Source: Gammaproteobacteria bacterium
GTDB taxonomy: Bacteria; Pseudomonadota; Gammaproteobacteria; Steroidobacterales; Woeseiaceae
Length of the DNA stretch: 51,923 bases
Reading direction: 5' to 3'
Assembly (NCBI GenBank): GCA_029861535.1
Contig: JAOTZC010000016.1
Location: 1-51,923, forward strand
Shown here: one piece after another, positions 24,788 to 34,782 of the stretch
Numbering within the stretch: position 1 is the stretch's first letter
Layout of the letters: each line of letters opens with the position of its first letter
Made by a program: the position numbers and the translations under genes
The notes under the pieces: model-generated
Told to the model about the DNA's origin: nothing
What the model saw: the letters and a program-made list of their open reading frames with translations, nothing else
Databases searched by the model: none

Positions 24788-25543
24788 ATGAGTTTCATGG
24801 TAGAGCAGCGCAGCGCACTAATTACAACGACGTGTTGCTTGTTGCTGGGTTTCACGACATTGGCCGACGCAGAGGTGAGTCAGGCCGTTGTCGATTCGAT
24901 TAGTGCCGCCGTATCGCAAGGGTCAGTTGACGATCTCACAACAATTCGGAATCAGGTATCTGCCGGCGACGACGCAGAATCGATTTACTTGCGAGCATAC
25001 TTCGACTGGCGAATTGCAGGGCTCCTTGACGATTCGCAAAAGAAACAAAGAAAAGCGATCTTGAAGGATGCGAGACGCGAGCTTAGCCGCGCGCTAGAGA
25101 ACAATCCCGAAGACGCGGAAGTTCTTGCGTTGCGCGGCAGCGTTATAGGTCAATCGATCACCGGTGCTTTTTCCGGCATGAGATTGGGCCCCAAAGCATC
25201 GCGCGATCTAGACAATGCATTCGAACTCGCGCCCGCGAATCCTCGGGTCGCACTGTTGCGCGGCATCAATTTCTATTTCACACCCGCGGCGTTTGGTGGC
25301 GGCAAGGACAAGGCTGAGTCGGAATTTGCGCGCGCTCGGGCCCTGTTTGCCGATGCGGATTCAGATTCCGGGTGGCCGGACTGGGGTCAGGTCGACGTTC
25401 TTGCTTGGCTTGGTCAAATGCTGGCGGAGCAAGGCAAGAGCGAAGAGGCAGCGGCAATCTATGACGAAGCGTTGCGGCTTGACTCAGACCATCACTGGAT
25501 TCTGCAGCTCAAGTCGGCGCTTGTTAATAAACCTGCGACGTGA
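24788..25543 (+). CDS. Exported TPR-type protein
   Basis: 251 residues from ATG 24788, which gives a signal peptide (ALITTTCCLLLGFTTLADA); upstream in-frame starts would add about 29 residues without signal character. The mature part is helical with TPR-like units (AELSRALENNPEDAEVLALRG type near the middle and LGQMLAEQGKSEEAAAIYDEALRLDSDHHW at the end). A segment with GxxxGPKAxRDLDNAFELAPANPR is typical of periplasmic TPR proteins. Function unknown. Divergent from the coiled-coil gene; the 178 bases between starts should hold promoters for both. Confidence 0.7.
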   Translation: MSFMVEQRSALITTTCCLLLGFTTLADAEVSQAVVDSISAAVSQGSVDDLTTIRNQVSAGDDAESIYLRAYFDWRIAGLLDDSQKKQRKAILKDARRELSRALENNPEDAEVLALRGSVIGQSITGAFSGMRLGPKASRDLDNAFELAPANPRVALLRGINFYFTPAAFGGGKDKAESEFARARALFADADSDSGWPDWGQVDVLAWLGQMLAEQGKSEEAAAIYDEALRLDSDHHWILQLKSALVNKPAT

Positions 25544-25690
25544 TCATGTAGCGCAAGTTCGGTTAATCCAGTTGCTCCGTGCGACCGACAAGCGGAGAAT
25601 ACTGAAGACCCAAAGAAACGCGCGGCTCCGGCAAGGAAAGCAGTTACCAATAAAACTTGCCAATAAAAACAAGCATGTGGAGAGGTGCCC

Positions 25691-28003
25691 ATGTCCGATT
25701 CTCTCGAAGAAAGCGCGCTGCTGTATCACAGCATAAAGCCCGCCGGAAAACTGACCATTACGGCGACGAAACCGCTGGCGAATCAGGTGGATTTGTCGCA
25801 AGCGTACTCTCCGGGTGTCGCGTTTCCGTGTCATCGTATTCACAAGAACCCGTTAGATGCCGCGATCTATACAGCGCGAAGCAATCTCGTTGGTGTCATC
25901 ACCAATGGATCCGCCGTTCTTGGATTGGGCGATATCGGACCACTAGCTGCGAAACCGGTGATGGAGGGCAAGGCGGTCTTATTTAAGAAATTCGCGAATA
26001 TCGATGCGTTTGATATCGAAGTGGACGAAACCGACCCAGAGAAATTTGTCGAGGCGATCTCGAAACTCGAGCCTACCTTTGGCGCGATCAATCTTGAGGA
26101 TATTAAGGCGCCTGATTGTTTTGTCATCGAAAGTGCATTGCGCGAACGTATGAACATCCCGGTATTTCACGATGATCAACACGGTACTGCGATTGTCGTG
26201 GCGGCGGCGATCAAGAATGGATTGGAGGTGGTTGGCAAGCAACTCGCGGATATCAAACTTGTATCGACCGGAGGCGGGGCCGCCAGTCTCTCTTGCCTGG
26301 ATCTGCTCGTTGAACTCGGACTGCCGCGAGAACACGTTACGTTGGTCGATCTGCATGGGGTGGTCTATGCCGGGCGAACCAAAGACATGAATGACTACAA
26401 AGCGCGCTTTGCGAAAGCCACGAATCTACGCAATTTGGATGAGGCTATCGTTGATGCGGACGTGTTCCTGGGACTGTCCGGGCCGAATGCCCTGTCGGCT
26501 GACATGGTCAAGAAAATGGCCGCCGATCCGCTAATTCTCGCATTGGCAAATCCGACACCGGAAATCCTGCCGGAGGTAGCTCTGGAAGCACGGCTCGATG
26601 CCATTATTGCGACCGGTCGCTCGGACTATCCGAACCAGGTCAACAATGTGCTGTGTTTTCCATTTATTTTTCGAGGCGCACTCGATGTCGGTGCAACCAC
26701 AATCAACAAAGCCATGAAGGCTGCATGCGTCGACGCAATCGCTGGCATCACCAAGCGCGAATCAACAGACGAAGTAGCGAGCGTCTATAAGGATGAGAAA
26801 TTGCAGTTCGGGCCAACGTACCTGATTCCAAAGCCCTTTGATGCGCGACTCTATGTCGACGTATCGTTCGCTGTTGCCAAAGCAGCGATGGATTCCGGCG
26901 TCGCGCTGCGGCCCATCGAAGACCTGCAGCGCTACAAGGAAAAACTGCGGACATTTAGCAATCGATCGCTGATGTTCATGCAGCCGGTCATTGACGTTGC
27001 CAGGCGCGATCGAGAGCGATTGGCGTACGCGGAGGGGGAAAATGAGACTGTCCTGCGTACGGTGCAGGCTGTTGTCCGGGAAGGAATCGCAGAGCCGATT
27101 GTTATCGGGCGAGAAGATGTCGTCGCCAGTCGTTTGAGAAGACTAGGCATCGAATTGAAGGCCGGTGACGACTTCCAACTGGTCGACCCGGAGAACGATG
27201 CCCGATATGAAGAGTACTGGAAGTTCTATCATTCGGTTGTGTGTCGTCGCGGTGTGTCGGTGGCGGCTGCGCAAACGGTAATGCGTACCAACAATACGGC
27301 AATTGCCGCGTGCATGGTGGCGAAGGAAGACGCGGACGCGATGATTTGCGGCACCGAAGGGCGCTTCGACCATCATCTCCAGCACATAATCGAGGTTATC
27401 GGCACGGACAGGCCTAATGAGAATATCTCGTCTCTGGCTGTCCTGGTATTACCACAAGGTCCGATATTCATTACCGACGCACACATCGGAGTGGATCCGA
27501 GCGTCGAGCAGATTGCCAACACAACGATAGCCAGTGCCAAGCGCGTAAGCGATTTTGGTATCAAACCCAAAGTGGCATTGCTGTCACACTCCAATTTCGG
27601 CTCGTCCCGGGCGCCATCGGCGATCAAGATGCGCAAAGCGACAGAATTACTGCGTCGAAATACTTCGGGTCTCGAGGTCGACGGGGAAATGCACGCGGAC
27701 GCAGCACTGAATGGAGCCATTCGTGATGCGCTCAATCAAGACTCACACCTCGATGAAGCAGCGAATCTGCTCGTCATGCCGAATCTTGATGCCGCTAATA
27801 TCGCGGTAGAGCTGATTCGGTCCGTCACTGATGCCTTGATGATCGGTCCTATCCTGTCAGGGACCGCCAAGTCAGCGCATATCGTAACGTCGTCATCGAC
27901 GGTGAAAGGTGTATTCAACATGAGCGCCATTGCGGTAGCCGACTGTTGGCGTCGCCATAACGCAGTCGCGCAATCTAATCTGGCTGTGCGACAAACGCTA
28001 TGA
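25691..28003 (+). CDS. maeB: NADP-dependent malic enzyme with phosphotransacetylase-like domain
   Basis: 770 residues from ATG 25691, set by GGAGAGG five bases upstream (an in-frame GTG six bases earlier is less likely). Residues about 15-430 are malic enzyme: PGVAFPC, the Asp/Glu metal region [22 protein letters not shown] and the nucleotide-binding [24 protein letters not shown] and ALANPTPEI follow. Residues about 430-770 are a PTA_PTB domain, catalytically silent but regulatory in the family. It converts malate to pyruvate, CO2 and NADPH in the cytosol. Together with malate synthase G (48306) it fits growth on C2/C4 compounds. Confidence 0.95.
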   Translation: MSDSLEESALLYHSIKPAGKLTITATKPLANQVDLSQAYSPGVAFPCHRIHKNPLDAAIYTARSNLVGVITNGSAVLGLGDIGPLAAKPVMEGKAVLFKKFANIDAFDIEVDETDPEKFVEAISKLEPTFGAINLEDIKAPDCFVIESALRERMNIPVFHDDQHGTAIVVAAAIKNGLEVVGKQLADIKLVSTGGGAASLSCLDLLVELGLPREHVTLVDLHGVVYAGRTKDMNDYKARFAKATNLRNLDEAIVDADVFLGLSGPNALSADMVKKMAADPLILALANPTPEILPEVALEARLDAIIATGRSDYPNQVNNVLCFPFIFRGALDVGATTINKAMKAACVDAIAGITKRESTDEVASVYKDEKLQFGPTYLIPKPFDARLYVDVSFAVAKAAMDSGVALRPIEDLQRYKEKLRTFSNRSLMFMQPVIDVARRDRERLAYAEGENETVLRTVQAVVREGIAEPIVIGREDVVASRLRRLGIELKAGDDFQLVDPENDARYEEYWKFYHSVVCRRGVSVAAAQTVMRTNNTAIAACMVAKEDADAMICGTEGRFDHHLQHIIEVIGTDRPNENISSLAVLVLPQGPIFITDAHIGVDPSVEQIANTTIASAKRVSDFGIKPKVALLSHSNFGSSRAPSAIKMRKATELLRRNTSGLEVDGEMHADAALNGAIRDALNQDSHLDEAANLLVMPNLDAANIAVELIRSVTDALMIGPILSGTAKSAHIVTSSSTVKGVFNMSAIAVADCWRRHNAVAQSNLAVRQTL

Positions 28004-28043
28004 ACTGCTTGAGATAATAAGATCGAAGTCTGGAAACGGTGTC

Positions 28044-28367
28044 TTAAGCCTTCGGAACCCAGACAGAACACCAGCCGTTCGCTTTCACGAGCTTGCCAAC
28101 GAATATCGCACACGGCCGCCATTCGTCACTTTCATTACCCTGCAGCTGCGCACAGTTGACACAGCTTTGTTCCGCAGCCGGCTGCGTACGTAGCGCTGGA
28201 TCTACGGTGCTCGCATCATGGGTGTATTTAAGCGCCATCGCGACCGGATCGTCCTCGGTAATCTGCGACAATTCCTGCGCCTGCGCTTCCGATCCCGGAT
28301 GAACCAAACAACCGGCAGCGGCACCTGCCGACAGTTGCAAAAATTGGCGTCTGGCAATTTTACTCAA
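28044..28367 (-). CDS. High-potential iron-sulfur protein (HiPIP)
   Basis: 107 residues from a TTG start at 28367 with AAGGAGA five bases upstream; an upstream in-frame ATG lacks such a site. A Tat signal is present (ARRQFLQLSAGAAAG, cut near 30). The [4Fe-4S] Cys ligands are C69, C72, C86 and C100 in the order CxxC...C...C, as in HiPIPs, and the C-terminus is SVWVPKA. It is a small periplasmic electron carrier. In Rhodothermus marinus a HiPIP passes electrons from alternative complex III to a caa3 oxidase; here the gene ends the oxidase operon, 57 bases after cox4, and the ACIII operon is nearby. Confidence 0.92.
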   Translation of the reverse strand: MSKIARRQFLQLSAGAAAGCLVHPGSEAQAQELSQITEDDPVAMALKYTHDASTVDPALRTQPAAEQSCVNCAQLQGNESDEWRPCAIFVGKLVKANGWCSVWVPKA

Positions 28368-28424
28368 CGGAATCTCCTTCGACTGTATAACGAGCAAATC
28401 TTAGCGATTCAGGCTGAACAGCGA

Positions 28425-28766
28425 TTAGTCATGAACCGGCGCAGCAGCACCCTCGCCGAAGAAGTCAATTCTTGTCGCTAAGGTGTAATCGCCTTCGAAC
28501 GCCATCAACAGAACAAGGACCAACAAGGCAATCGGTGGGCCGAGAATCACGACCTTAAGTGCCAGCCGTTCCCAGGCCAAGTGCATGAATATGGCCACGA
28601 TGAATCCTGCCTTCAGGAACATGAAGACGAGAATCAGGGTCCAGCGCAGGGCGCCCTGGAAATTCATGTAGTCCACCATGTAGGAGAAAAAACTAAAAAC
28701 AAACAACAGTCCCCAGATCCAGAAATAGATACTTAAAGGATGTTGTTGTCCACTTTCCTGTGCCAT
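28425..28766 (-). CDS. Cytochrome c oxidase subunit IV (prokaryotic type)
   Basis: 113 residues with three membrane helices: IYFWIWGLLFVFSFFSYMVDY, TLILVFMFLKAGFIVAIFMHL and VVILGPPIALLVLVLLMAF. The FLKAGFIVAxFMHL segment is typical of small COX4_pro/CtaF subunits that help assemble or stabilise the oxidase. It lies 22 bases after cox3 and before the HiPIP gene on the same transcript. Confidence 0.85.
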   Translation of the reverse strand: MAQESGQQHPLSIYFWIWGLLFVFSFFSYMVDYMNFQGALRWTLILVFMFLKAGFIVAIFMHLAWERLALKVVILGPPIALLVLVLLMAFEGDYTLATRIDFFGEGAAAPVHD

Positions 28767-28788
28767 TTTTAGATCCTTTTACCGAACC

Positions 28789-29481
28789 CTACCAAAGATA
28801 GAAAAATGCAAAGATGAAAACCCAGACGAGATCGACGAAATGCCAATAAAGCCCGGCTATTTCCACCATCTCGTAATTGCCGCGTGTTCTTTCATAAAAG
28901 CCGGATTTAACTCTTCGTCCGACTACGATCAGATAAATAACGCCAGCGCTTACATGCAGCCCATGAAAACCGGTAATCATGAAAAAGGTCGAGCCGAACT
29001 GGGCCGCACCCATCGGGTTGCCCCAGGGACGCACGCCTTCGTCCACGATCAGCTTGGTCCACTCGAACGCCTGCATGCCGACGAACATCGCGCCGAACGC
29101 TGCCGTCGCCATCATCAGCCAGAATGCTTTGTTGCGGTCCCCGCGATAGCCCATATTGACGGCCATCGCCATTGTGCCGCTCGATGAGATCAGGACGAAG
29201 GTCATAATCGCGATCAGAATCAGAGGAATGGGCTCACCACCGAAAGACAGTGCGAACACCTCGCTCGGAACGGGCCAGGCGTCCCGGAGGGACATTCGTA
29301 CTGTCATATACCCGGTCAGGAAACTACCGAATATGAATGTATCGCTAAGGAGGAAGAACCACATCATGGCCTTGCCCCATGGCACATGAAACGTCTGTTT
29401 GTCTGCAGCGAAGTCCGCTACGACGCCATCTGCGTCGCCAGGCAATACATCACCGGTATCAGTCATCACAGCTTCAGACAT
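28789..29481 (-). CDS. Cytochrome c oxidase subunit III (second copy in operon)
   Basis: 230 residues. About five to six membrane helices after a 30-residue acidic cytoplasmic leader. Subunit III motifs: WFFLLSDTFIFGSFL, GMQAFEWTKLI, TGFHGLHVSAGVIYL and AGLYWHFVDLVWVFIFAFFYLW. It is the copy most like classical CoxC. It supports proton uptake and lifespan of the oxidase in the family. Start ATG 29481, 14 bases after the preceding subunit III-like gene. Confidence 0.92.
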   Translation of the reverse strand: MSEAVMTDTGDVLPGDADGVVADFAADKQTFHVPWGKAMMWFFLLSDTFIFGSFLTGYMTVRMSLRDAWPVPSEVFALSFGGEPIPLILIAIMTFVLISSSGTMAMAVNMGYRGDRNKAFWLMMATAAFGAMFVGMQAFEWTKLIVDEGVRPWGNPMGAAQFGSTFFMITGFHGLHVSAGVIYLIVVGRRVKSGFYERTRGNYEMVEIAGLYWHFVDLVWVFIFAFFYLW

Positions 29482-29495
29482 TTGTCCTTATCCTT

Positions 29496-30161
29496 TTACG
29501 TCGATAACAGCAAAGCGAACAATCCAATCCAGACGAGCAACAAGTAGTGCCAATACACGGCGCACAGTTCCACGCTCAATCGAACATTCCGGGCGTCAGC
29601 GCCAGTAAATAGTCGCAGGCTCGTCCGGCCCCAGACCCACATGCCGCCGAGCAAGTGCAGACCATGCAGCGCGGTAAGCAGATAGAAAAATGAATTGGCT
29701 GGATTGCCGGCCAAGAAATATCCGCTCGCATTGAGTTGCTGCCAGGCGAACAGTTGACCCAGCAGGAACAAGCTTGTGCATACGCCGCCAACGACGAGGC
29801 CGACCTTGACTGTCCGCCGCTGACCCCTGGTCGCCGCGTTTCGTGTCACTTGAAAAGCGACACTGGCCAAGACGAGGATAACCGTGTTTAGCCAAAGTAC
29901 ATTGGGTTCGGCCAACGGACGCCAGTCTCCGAGCTTCATGCGCATCAGGTAGGCGCTTAAGAACAATGCAAACAGCGATGTAACGACGGCAATAAACGAA
30001 ATTAATCCGACCTTTGCGGGATCGATATTTATAACACCCCGACCCGGCTGGTTTTCGACCGGATCATTTGCTTCCCACGGTTGCGTGTTCAAAGTCTGGC
30101 GCAATAACCAGCCGATCACGGTGGCCATGATAATGGCGAGGAATACCAGCGTAAGTGTCAC
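29496..30161 (-). CDS. Cytochrome c oxidase subunit III-like protein (first copy in operon)
   Basis: 221 residues with six membrane helices. It shares the subunit III endings with its neighbour (TALHGLHLLGGMWVWG and CAVYWHYLLLVWIGLFALLL) but is otherwise diverged and begins with a helix, not an acidic leader. The GTG start at 30161 overlaps the stop of coxA by 4 bases (GTGA), so translation is probably coupled. Two subunit III-type genes in one operon are unusual; they may form a heterodimer or replace one another. Confidence 0.85.
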   Translation of the reverse strand: MTLTLVFLAIIMATVIGWLLRQTLNTQPWEANDPVENQPGRGVINIDPAKVGLISFIAVVTSLFALFLSAYLMRMKLGDWRPLAEPNVLWLNTVILVLASVAFQVTRNAATRGQRRTVKVGLVVGGVCTSLFLLGQLFAWQQLNASGYFLAGNPANSFFYLLTALHGLHLLGGMWVWGRTSLRLFTGADARNVRLSVELCAVYWHYLLLVWIGLFALLLST

Positions 30162-31921
30162 GTATCAGATCCGTGTTCACTTGCCGCGGGCGCCGCATTG
30201 GCCGGCACATTTTGCGGAATAAAGTCATCGTGGTAACCCGGCACGCTGTAGTCGTAGGCCCAGCGATGCACCTCGGGCAATTCATGGCCCCAATTGCCGT
30301 GCTTCGGCGGGGTATCCGGGGTTTGCCATTCGAGCGTCGTCGCCTTCCACGGGTTGGGCCCGGCGTCTTTGCCGTTCTTCAGGCTAACGATGATGTTGTA
30401 CAGGAACAGCAGTTGAACCACGCCGACGAACAGCGCAGAGATCGTGATGCTCTGGTTCAGCGCGAACGCCGATTCAGGCATGAACTCAGTGTCGCCCATC
30501 GCAAAGTAGCGGCGCGGCACACCCTGGAAACCGAGGTAATGCATTGGCAGATATATCGAATAGGTGCCCAAGAACGTCAACCAGAAATGCCACTTGCCAA
30601 GCGTTTGGTTGAACATCTTGCCGGTCATCTTCGGATACCAGTGGTAAATCGAGCCGAACACGACCAGTACCGGCGACACTCCCATTACCATATGGAAATG
30701 TGCGACGACGAAATAAGTGTCAGACAAGGGTAGGTCGACGACCACGTTCCCCAGGAAAATGCCGGTCAGCCCGCCGTGCGTGAACGTGAAAATAAATCCG
30801 ATGGCAAACAACATCGGCACAGTAAAGTGAATATTTCCCTGCCACAGCGTCAGCACCCAGTTATAAACTTTAATGGCTGTCGGCACTGCGATAATCAATG
30901 TGGTCGTCGCAAAAAAGAAGCCAAAGTAGGGATTCATGCCGCTGACGTACATGTGGTGCGCCCAGACGATAAAACTGAGTCCGCCGATCGCGAGTATCGC
31001 CCAGACCATCATGCGATAGCCGAAGATATTCTTCCTGGCATGCGTGCTCAGAAGGTCCGACACAAGACCGAACGCCGGCAGCGCGACGATATAGACCTCA
31101 GGATGGCCGAAGAACCAGAACAGATGCTGGAACAGTATCGGGGTGCCGCCCTGGTGGTCCAGTTGTTGACCCATTGACAGTATCGCCGGCATGAAGAAGC
31201 TGGTACCGGCAGCTTTATCAAGCGTCATCATTACTGCGCTGACAAACAATGCCGGAAACGCCAGCAGGCCGAGGATGGTCGCAACGAATATGCCCCACAG
31301 CGACAGCGGCAATCGCATCATCGTCATGCCGCGGGCGCGCGCCTGCAGAATCGTCGTCACATAGTTCAGGCCGCCCATCGTGAACGCCACGATGAATATG
31401 GCGAGCGAGCCGAGCATCAGCACGATGCCCCAGTCAGTGCCTGGGGTGCCGGGAAGAATGGCTTGCGGCGGATAGAGCGTCCAGCCGGCCCCGGTTGGTC
31501 CACCGGGTACAAAAAAGCTCGCGAGGAGAACAAGAACGGACACGAGGTATACCCAGAAGCTCAGCATGTTCATGAACGGGAACACCATATCCCGCGAGCC
31601 GATCATCAATGGTATGAGGTAATTACCGAAACCACCCAGGAACAACGCCGTCAGCAGGAAGATGACCATGATCATCCCGTGCATCGTGATGAACTGGTAG
31701 TAATCGGTCGGCGTTATGAATGAAAAGGAGTCCGGGAAGCCAAGTTGTAGGCGCATCATTCCGGACAGGACCAATGCGATCAAACCGACGAATACCGCCG
31801 TAATTCCATATTGTATGGCGATGACCTTATGATCCTGACTCCAAATATATTTGGTGATAAATGTCGTCGGATCGTGGTGTTCTAATTCGTGATCCCGATC
31901 GGCAATCGCAACGTATGCCAT
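30158..31921 (-). CDS. ctaD: Cytochrome c oxidase subunit I (aa3/caa3 type, A1-like)
   Basis: 587 residues from ATG 31921 (AGGGG eight bases upstream; a TTG three bases earlier is unlikely). Twelve membrane helices. Haem a His in ITMHGMIM, the CuB/crosslink motif HPEVYI (with the Glu and Tyr of A-type D- and K-channels), CuB HH in WAHHMY and haem a3/a His in HFHMVMG. Loop FGNYLIPLMIGSRDM matches A-type enzymes. It reduces oxygen to water and pumps protons in the inner membrane. The C-terminal 60 residues form a soluble tail (TTLEWQTPDTPP). Read with coxB upstream, 66 bases away. Confidence 0.97.
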   Translation of the reverse strand: MAYVAIADRDHELEHHDPTTFITKYIWSQDHKVIAIQYGITAVFVGLIALVLSGMMRLQLGFPDSFSFITPTDYYQFITMHGMIMVIFLLTALFLGGFGNYLIPLMIGSRDMVFPFMNMLSFWVYLVSVLVLLASFFVPGGPTGAGWTLYPPQAILPGTPGTDWGIVLMLGSLAIFIVAFTMGGLNYVTTILQARARGMTMMRLPLSLWGIFVATILGLLAFPALFVSAVMMTLDKAAGTSFFMPAILSMGQQLDHQGGTPILFQHLFWFFGHPEVYIVALPAFGLVSDLLSTHARKNIFGYRMMVWAILAIGGLSFIVWAHHMYVSGMNPYFGFFFATTTLIIAVPTAIKVYNWVLTLWQGNIHFTVPMLFAIGFIFTFTHGGLTGIFLGNVVVDLPLSDTYFVVAHFHMVMGVSPVLVVFGSIYHWYPKMTGKMFNQTLGKWHFWLTFLGTYSIYLPMHYLGFQGVPRRYFAMGDTEFMPESAFALNQSITISALFVGVVQLLFLYNIIVSLKNGKDAGPNPWKATTLEWQTPDTPPKHGNWGHELPEVHRWAYDYSVPGYHDDFIPQNVPANAAPAASEHGSDT

Positions 31922-31987
31922 CAAAATACCCCTGAGCTTTCGCCGTAATTAAAAAATTCTTTTTGTATTTTTTCAGTCAATCGATGT

Positions 31988-33337
31988 CTACAAAGTATTG
32001 ATGTAAGCGACGACATCGCGCATGGCCTGTTCATCCTGGAGTGTCCGCGCCATGAATCCCATCTGTTTGCCGCCGAGGTCGTGCGGATGAGTTCCCCGCA
32101 GCCCTTGTTTGAAATTCTCAAGTTGTCTAAGCAGATACCAGTCGTTTATGCCGGTTTGCCGCGGCGCATTCATCGGAATGCCCTGGCCGTCAGCGCCGTG
32201 GCAATTGGCGCAAATGACGTACAACTCCGCACCGTGGGCGATGTCTCCGTCGACCGTAGCTGGCGCTGGCGTATCAGGCAACGAACCGATATAGGCGATG
32301 ACGTTATCGATCATTGCGTCATTCACCAGCGTCGCCGCCATCGGCGCCATTTGTTTTCCATAGGTATCGTCTTCATGAGCACCGCGGCGGCCAAGCTTAT
32401 AATTTTGCAACTGCTTTTTTAGATACTTCGGATCCTGACCACTGAGCTTCGGCGCGTTCAGTGCGACGAGGCCCTCAGCCTGCGACCCGTGGCAGGCGGC
32501 GCACACCGCGTACGCTGCTGCGCCGAGCGCCGCATTACCGCCTGCTTTCGCCTGGGTCTCGGCAAACGTTGGCTGGCTATCCACCCACGCTTGGTAGTCC
32601 TCGGGCGTGTCAACAACAACCCTGCCGCGCATCGCGTGATGCGCAATACCACACAGCTCCTCACAAAGAACTTCATATTCGCCCACTACGGTTGGTTCCA
32701 GCCACATGTAAGACTCGAGGCCAGGCACCAGGTCCATCTTGACGCGGAATTGCGCGACCGTGAAATTATGCAATACGTCTTTCGAGCGCAGCCAGAATTG
32801 CACTGGTCCACCTACCGGTATATGCACGACGGCATCATCGACCAGAACGTCATCATTACCGTGGGGGTCATCAGGATCGATGCCGAATGGATTCTCAACG
32901 CCGATTAGCTTGGCATCTACAATCCCGAATTCGCCGTCTTTGCCGGGCAGACGAAAGCTCCAATGCCATTGTTGGCCCACAGCTTCGACTTCAACCGCAC
33001 CCTCAGGAACGTCCACAAACTTGGCCCAGACAAACAGGCCGGGCGTCAGCATTGCGGCGACACCAATCGTCGTTACAACGGTGAGCAAGACTTCCAGTTT
33101 CTTATTTTCGGGTTCGTACTTTGCTTTTGCGCCAGGCCGGTGACGATAGCGAATAATCGCGTAGGCCATGAACAGGTTAACGGCGACAAATACAAACCCT
33201 GTAACGACAAAAGTAATATCGACTGTGGTGTCGATCATGCCCCAGTTAGAAGCGATTGGCGTGAATGTCCACGGACTGAGGAAGTGAAAGAGAAGCGAAC
33301 CCACAACCAAAACAATCAACACAATTGCTAATGGCAT
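31988..33337 (-). CDS. ctaC: Cytochrome c oxidase subunit II with two C-terminal haem c domains
   Basis: 449 residues. Two membrane helices (about 38-63, 83-105), then the CuA domain: QQWHW at 122-126 and ligands H190, C225, E227, C229, H233, M236 in VLCEELCGIAHHAM. Beyond the usual end, two class I cytochrome c domains follow: CAACH at 279-283 and CANCH at 376-380, each with distal Met in a GKQM motif (near 330 and 426). This makes the enzyme a caa3-type oxidase with two tethered haems instead of one. The diheme tail closely resembles the free diheme cytochrome at 33902-34561. First gene of the oxidase operon. Confidence 0.95.
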   Translation of the reverse strand: MPLAIVLIVLVVGSLLFHFLSPWTFTPIASNWGMIDTTVDITFVVTGFVFVAVNLFMAYAIIRYRHRPGAKAKYEPENKKLEVLLTVVTTIGVAAMLTPGLFVWAKFVDVPEGAVEVEAVGQQWHWSFRLPGKDGEFGIVDAKLIGVENPFGIDPDDPHGNDDVLVDDAVVHIPVGGPVQFWLRSKDVLHNFTVAQFRVKMDLVPGLESYMWLEPTVVGEYEVLCEELCGIAHHAMRGRVVVDTPEDYQAWVDSQPTFAETQAKAGGNAALGAAAYAVCAACHGSQAEGLVALNAPKLSGQDPKYLKKQLQNYKLGRRGAHEDDTYGKQMAPMAATLVNDAMIDNVIAYIGSLPDTPAPATVDGDIAHGAELYVICANCHGADGQGIPMNAPRQTGINDWYLLRQLENFKQGLRGTHPHDLGGKQMGFMARTLQDEQAMRDVVAYINTL

Positions 33338-33502
33338 ATGTCATGCATCCTTATTATTGTGACCATCGAGGATGGCCATCACCCCATTGGAATTCGGATT
33401 GATACGAATTCCCAGGCCGAGAATAGAGGATTCAGTAACCGATTGCCACAGGTTAGACTGCCAAAGCCCGTGTTCTCGGGGGGTTGCAGGAGTGGTTGAA
33501 CA

Positions 33503-33892
33503 ATGGAGGCGGTTTTTCTTTTTTGCACGGATGCCGGTACCGGACCGGACGGGAAACTCAGTATTCACGGTATATTCAATGAACTGCAAGCACCCGACTT
33601 TCCGGCCCGTCAGGACAGAATGATTCTCGTCGGAATTGTCGAGTGGCAACGCGATTTACGGGGCCGGATTCCATTTGCCGTAGAACTCACCGATCCCGAG
33701 GGTATGTCGATCTTTTCGATCGAGGGACATACAGACGTGGAGGCCCAGCCAGAGTCGAGGGCGCCGGCGAAAACCCAGCTGATACTGCCTCTGAATAATG
33801 TGATGTTTCCCGCGCCGGGGCGCTATCGAATTCGGATCAATATCAACGGTACCGAATTAGTGGGTCCGTCCATGCACCTGATGCGGTCATAA
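33503..33892 (+). CDS. Small conserved protein, DUF6941-like
   Basis: 129 residues, no signal peptide or membrane helix. Begins VFLFCTDAGTGPDGKLSIHGIFNEL and ends with strand-rich GRYRIRININGTELVG, which suggests a beta-sandwich. It recalls DUF6941-type proteins (start VxxFCDxxxxDxxGKxSLxGxF), but this is from memory. ATG 33503 has AGGAG ten bases upstream. It sits alone between the oxidase operon and the diheme cytochrome gene; its stop is 9 bases from the convergent cytochrome stop. Function unknown. Confidence 0.75.
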   Translation: MEAVFLFCTDAGTGPDGKLSIHGIFNELQAPDFPARQDRMILVGIVEWQRDLRGRIPFAVELTDPEGMSIFSIEGHTDVEAQPESRAPAKTQLILPLNNVMFPAPGRYRIRININGTELVGPSMHLMRS

Positions 33893-33901
33893 AGTTCTCA
33901 C

Positions 33902-34561
33902 TTATTCATCAGCCGGTTCCTCAGCCGGCCGGTACTCCAAGGTGGCGATGTAGGCGGCGACGGCACGTATCCGTTCATCGGATTCGAGCATTTGCGACAT
34001 GATGCGCATCTGGGCACCGTAGATATCGTTCTGATGGCTACCGCGAATCCCGGCGATGAAATTATCGAGTTGTCGGACAGTATACCAGTCATGTTGATTT
34101 GACAGGCGCGGTGCATCCAGTGCCTGCGCCCCTTGACCGAATTCTCCGTGACACGGAATGCAAGTTTCATACGCCTGTTTCCCCAGTTCGACGTCGCCGT
34201 CAACGGTCTTCGGAGGTTCTGGCAAATCCAGGCTCGTTATATAGGCAACGACGTCCACAATGTCCTGATCACTGGTTAGCACCATCGCCATGGGCCGCAT
34301 TTGTGCACCAAAAGTGTCGTCGGGATGGGCGCCGCGAATACCGGTCCTGAAGTTCTTTAACTGGCGGGTCATATACCAGGGATCCTGCCCTGCGTTGGCC
34401 GGGGCGTTTAGCGTGGCCGTACCCTCGGCGTTCGCTCCGTGACAGGCGGCACAAAGGTTAAACAGTTCTTTGCCTTTTGCGACGTCGCCCGCCGCCAGGG
34501 CAGCGGGTGTGCCGCCAATGGCGATAAGCAACAATATTCCCGAACGGATGAGGGTTTTCAT
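33902..34561 (-). CDS. Periplasmic diheme cytochrome c
   Basis: 219 residues. Signal peptide 1-23 (ILLLIAIGGTPAALAAG). Haem motifs CAACH (37-41) and CIPCH (134-138) with distal Met in FGAQM and YGAQM. The whole mature protein aligns with the two-haem tail of CoxB (31988-33337), including the shared linker with TVDGD and repeated WY..RQL.NF..G.RG.H..D blocks. It is related to c4-type cytochromes. Likely a soluble carrier that can donate to the oxidase or take electrons from ACIII. Read away from the ACIII operon. Confidence 0.92.
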   Translation of the reverse strand: MKTLIRSGILLLIAIGGTPAALAAGDVAKGKELFNLCAACHGANAEGTATLNAPANAGQDPWYMTRQLKNFRTGIRGAHPDDTFGAQMRPMAMVLTSDQDIVDVVAYITSLDLPEPPKTVDGDVELGKQAYETCIPCHGEFGQGAQALDAPRLSNQHDWYTVRQLDNFIAGIRGSHQNDIYGAQMRIMSQMLESDERIRAVAAYIATLEYRPAEEPADE

Positions 34562-34782
34562 GATTCGCTTCTATGCGCCTCAAAGCATTGAACGCCTGAG
34601 CAAACGTACCGAAGTCACCGCCACGTCGCAAGCTCGGCCTGCGTTCCGTATCGCCTACTTTCGGGCTGGCTGAATCGTAATTAGGAGTCCACGCTACAAT
34701 CATATCGAGTGCCCTGGCGACGCTGAATTTGTAGTTTGCGCAGCTTACGGGCAAACTCTTTCCCCAAAAGAAGGGGGACTCA
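34562..34782 (+). promoter_or_regulatory. Divergent promoter region of the diheme cytochrome and ACIII operons
   Basis: 221 bases between the two starts. On the plus strand a good -10-like TACAAT lies at 34695-34700; a weak -35-like TGAATC lies 18 bases upstream (34671-34676). This would give an actA leader of about 75 bases. On the minus strand I could not fix a promoter. No hairpin or operator-like repeat was seen. Confidence 0.3.
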
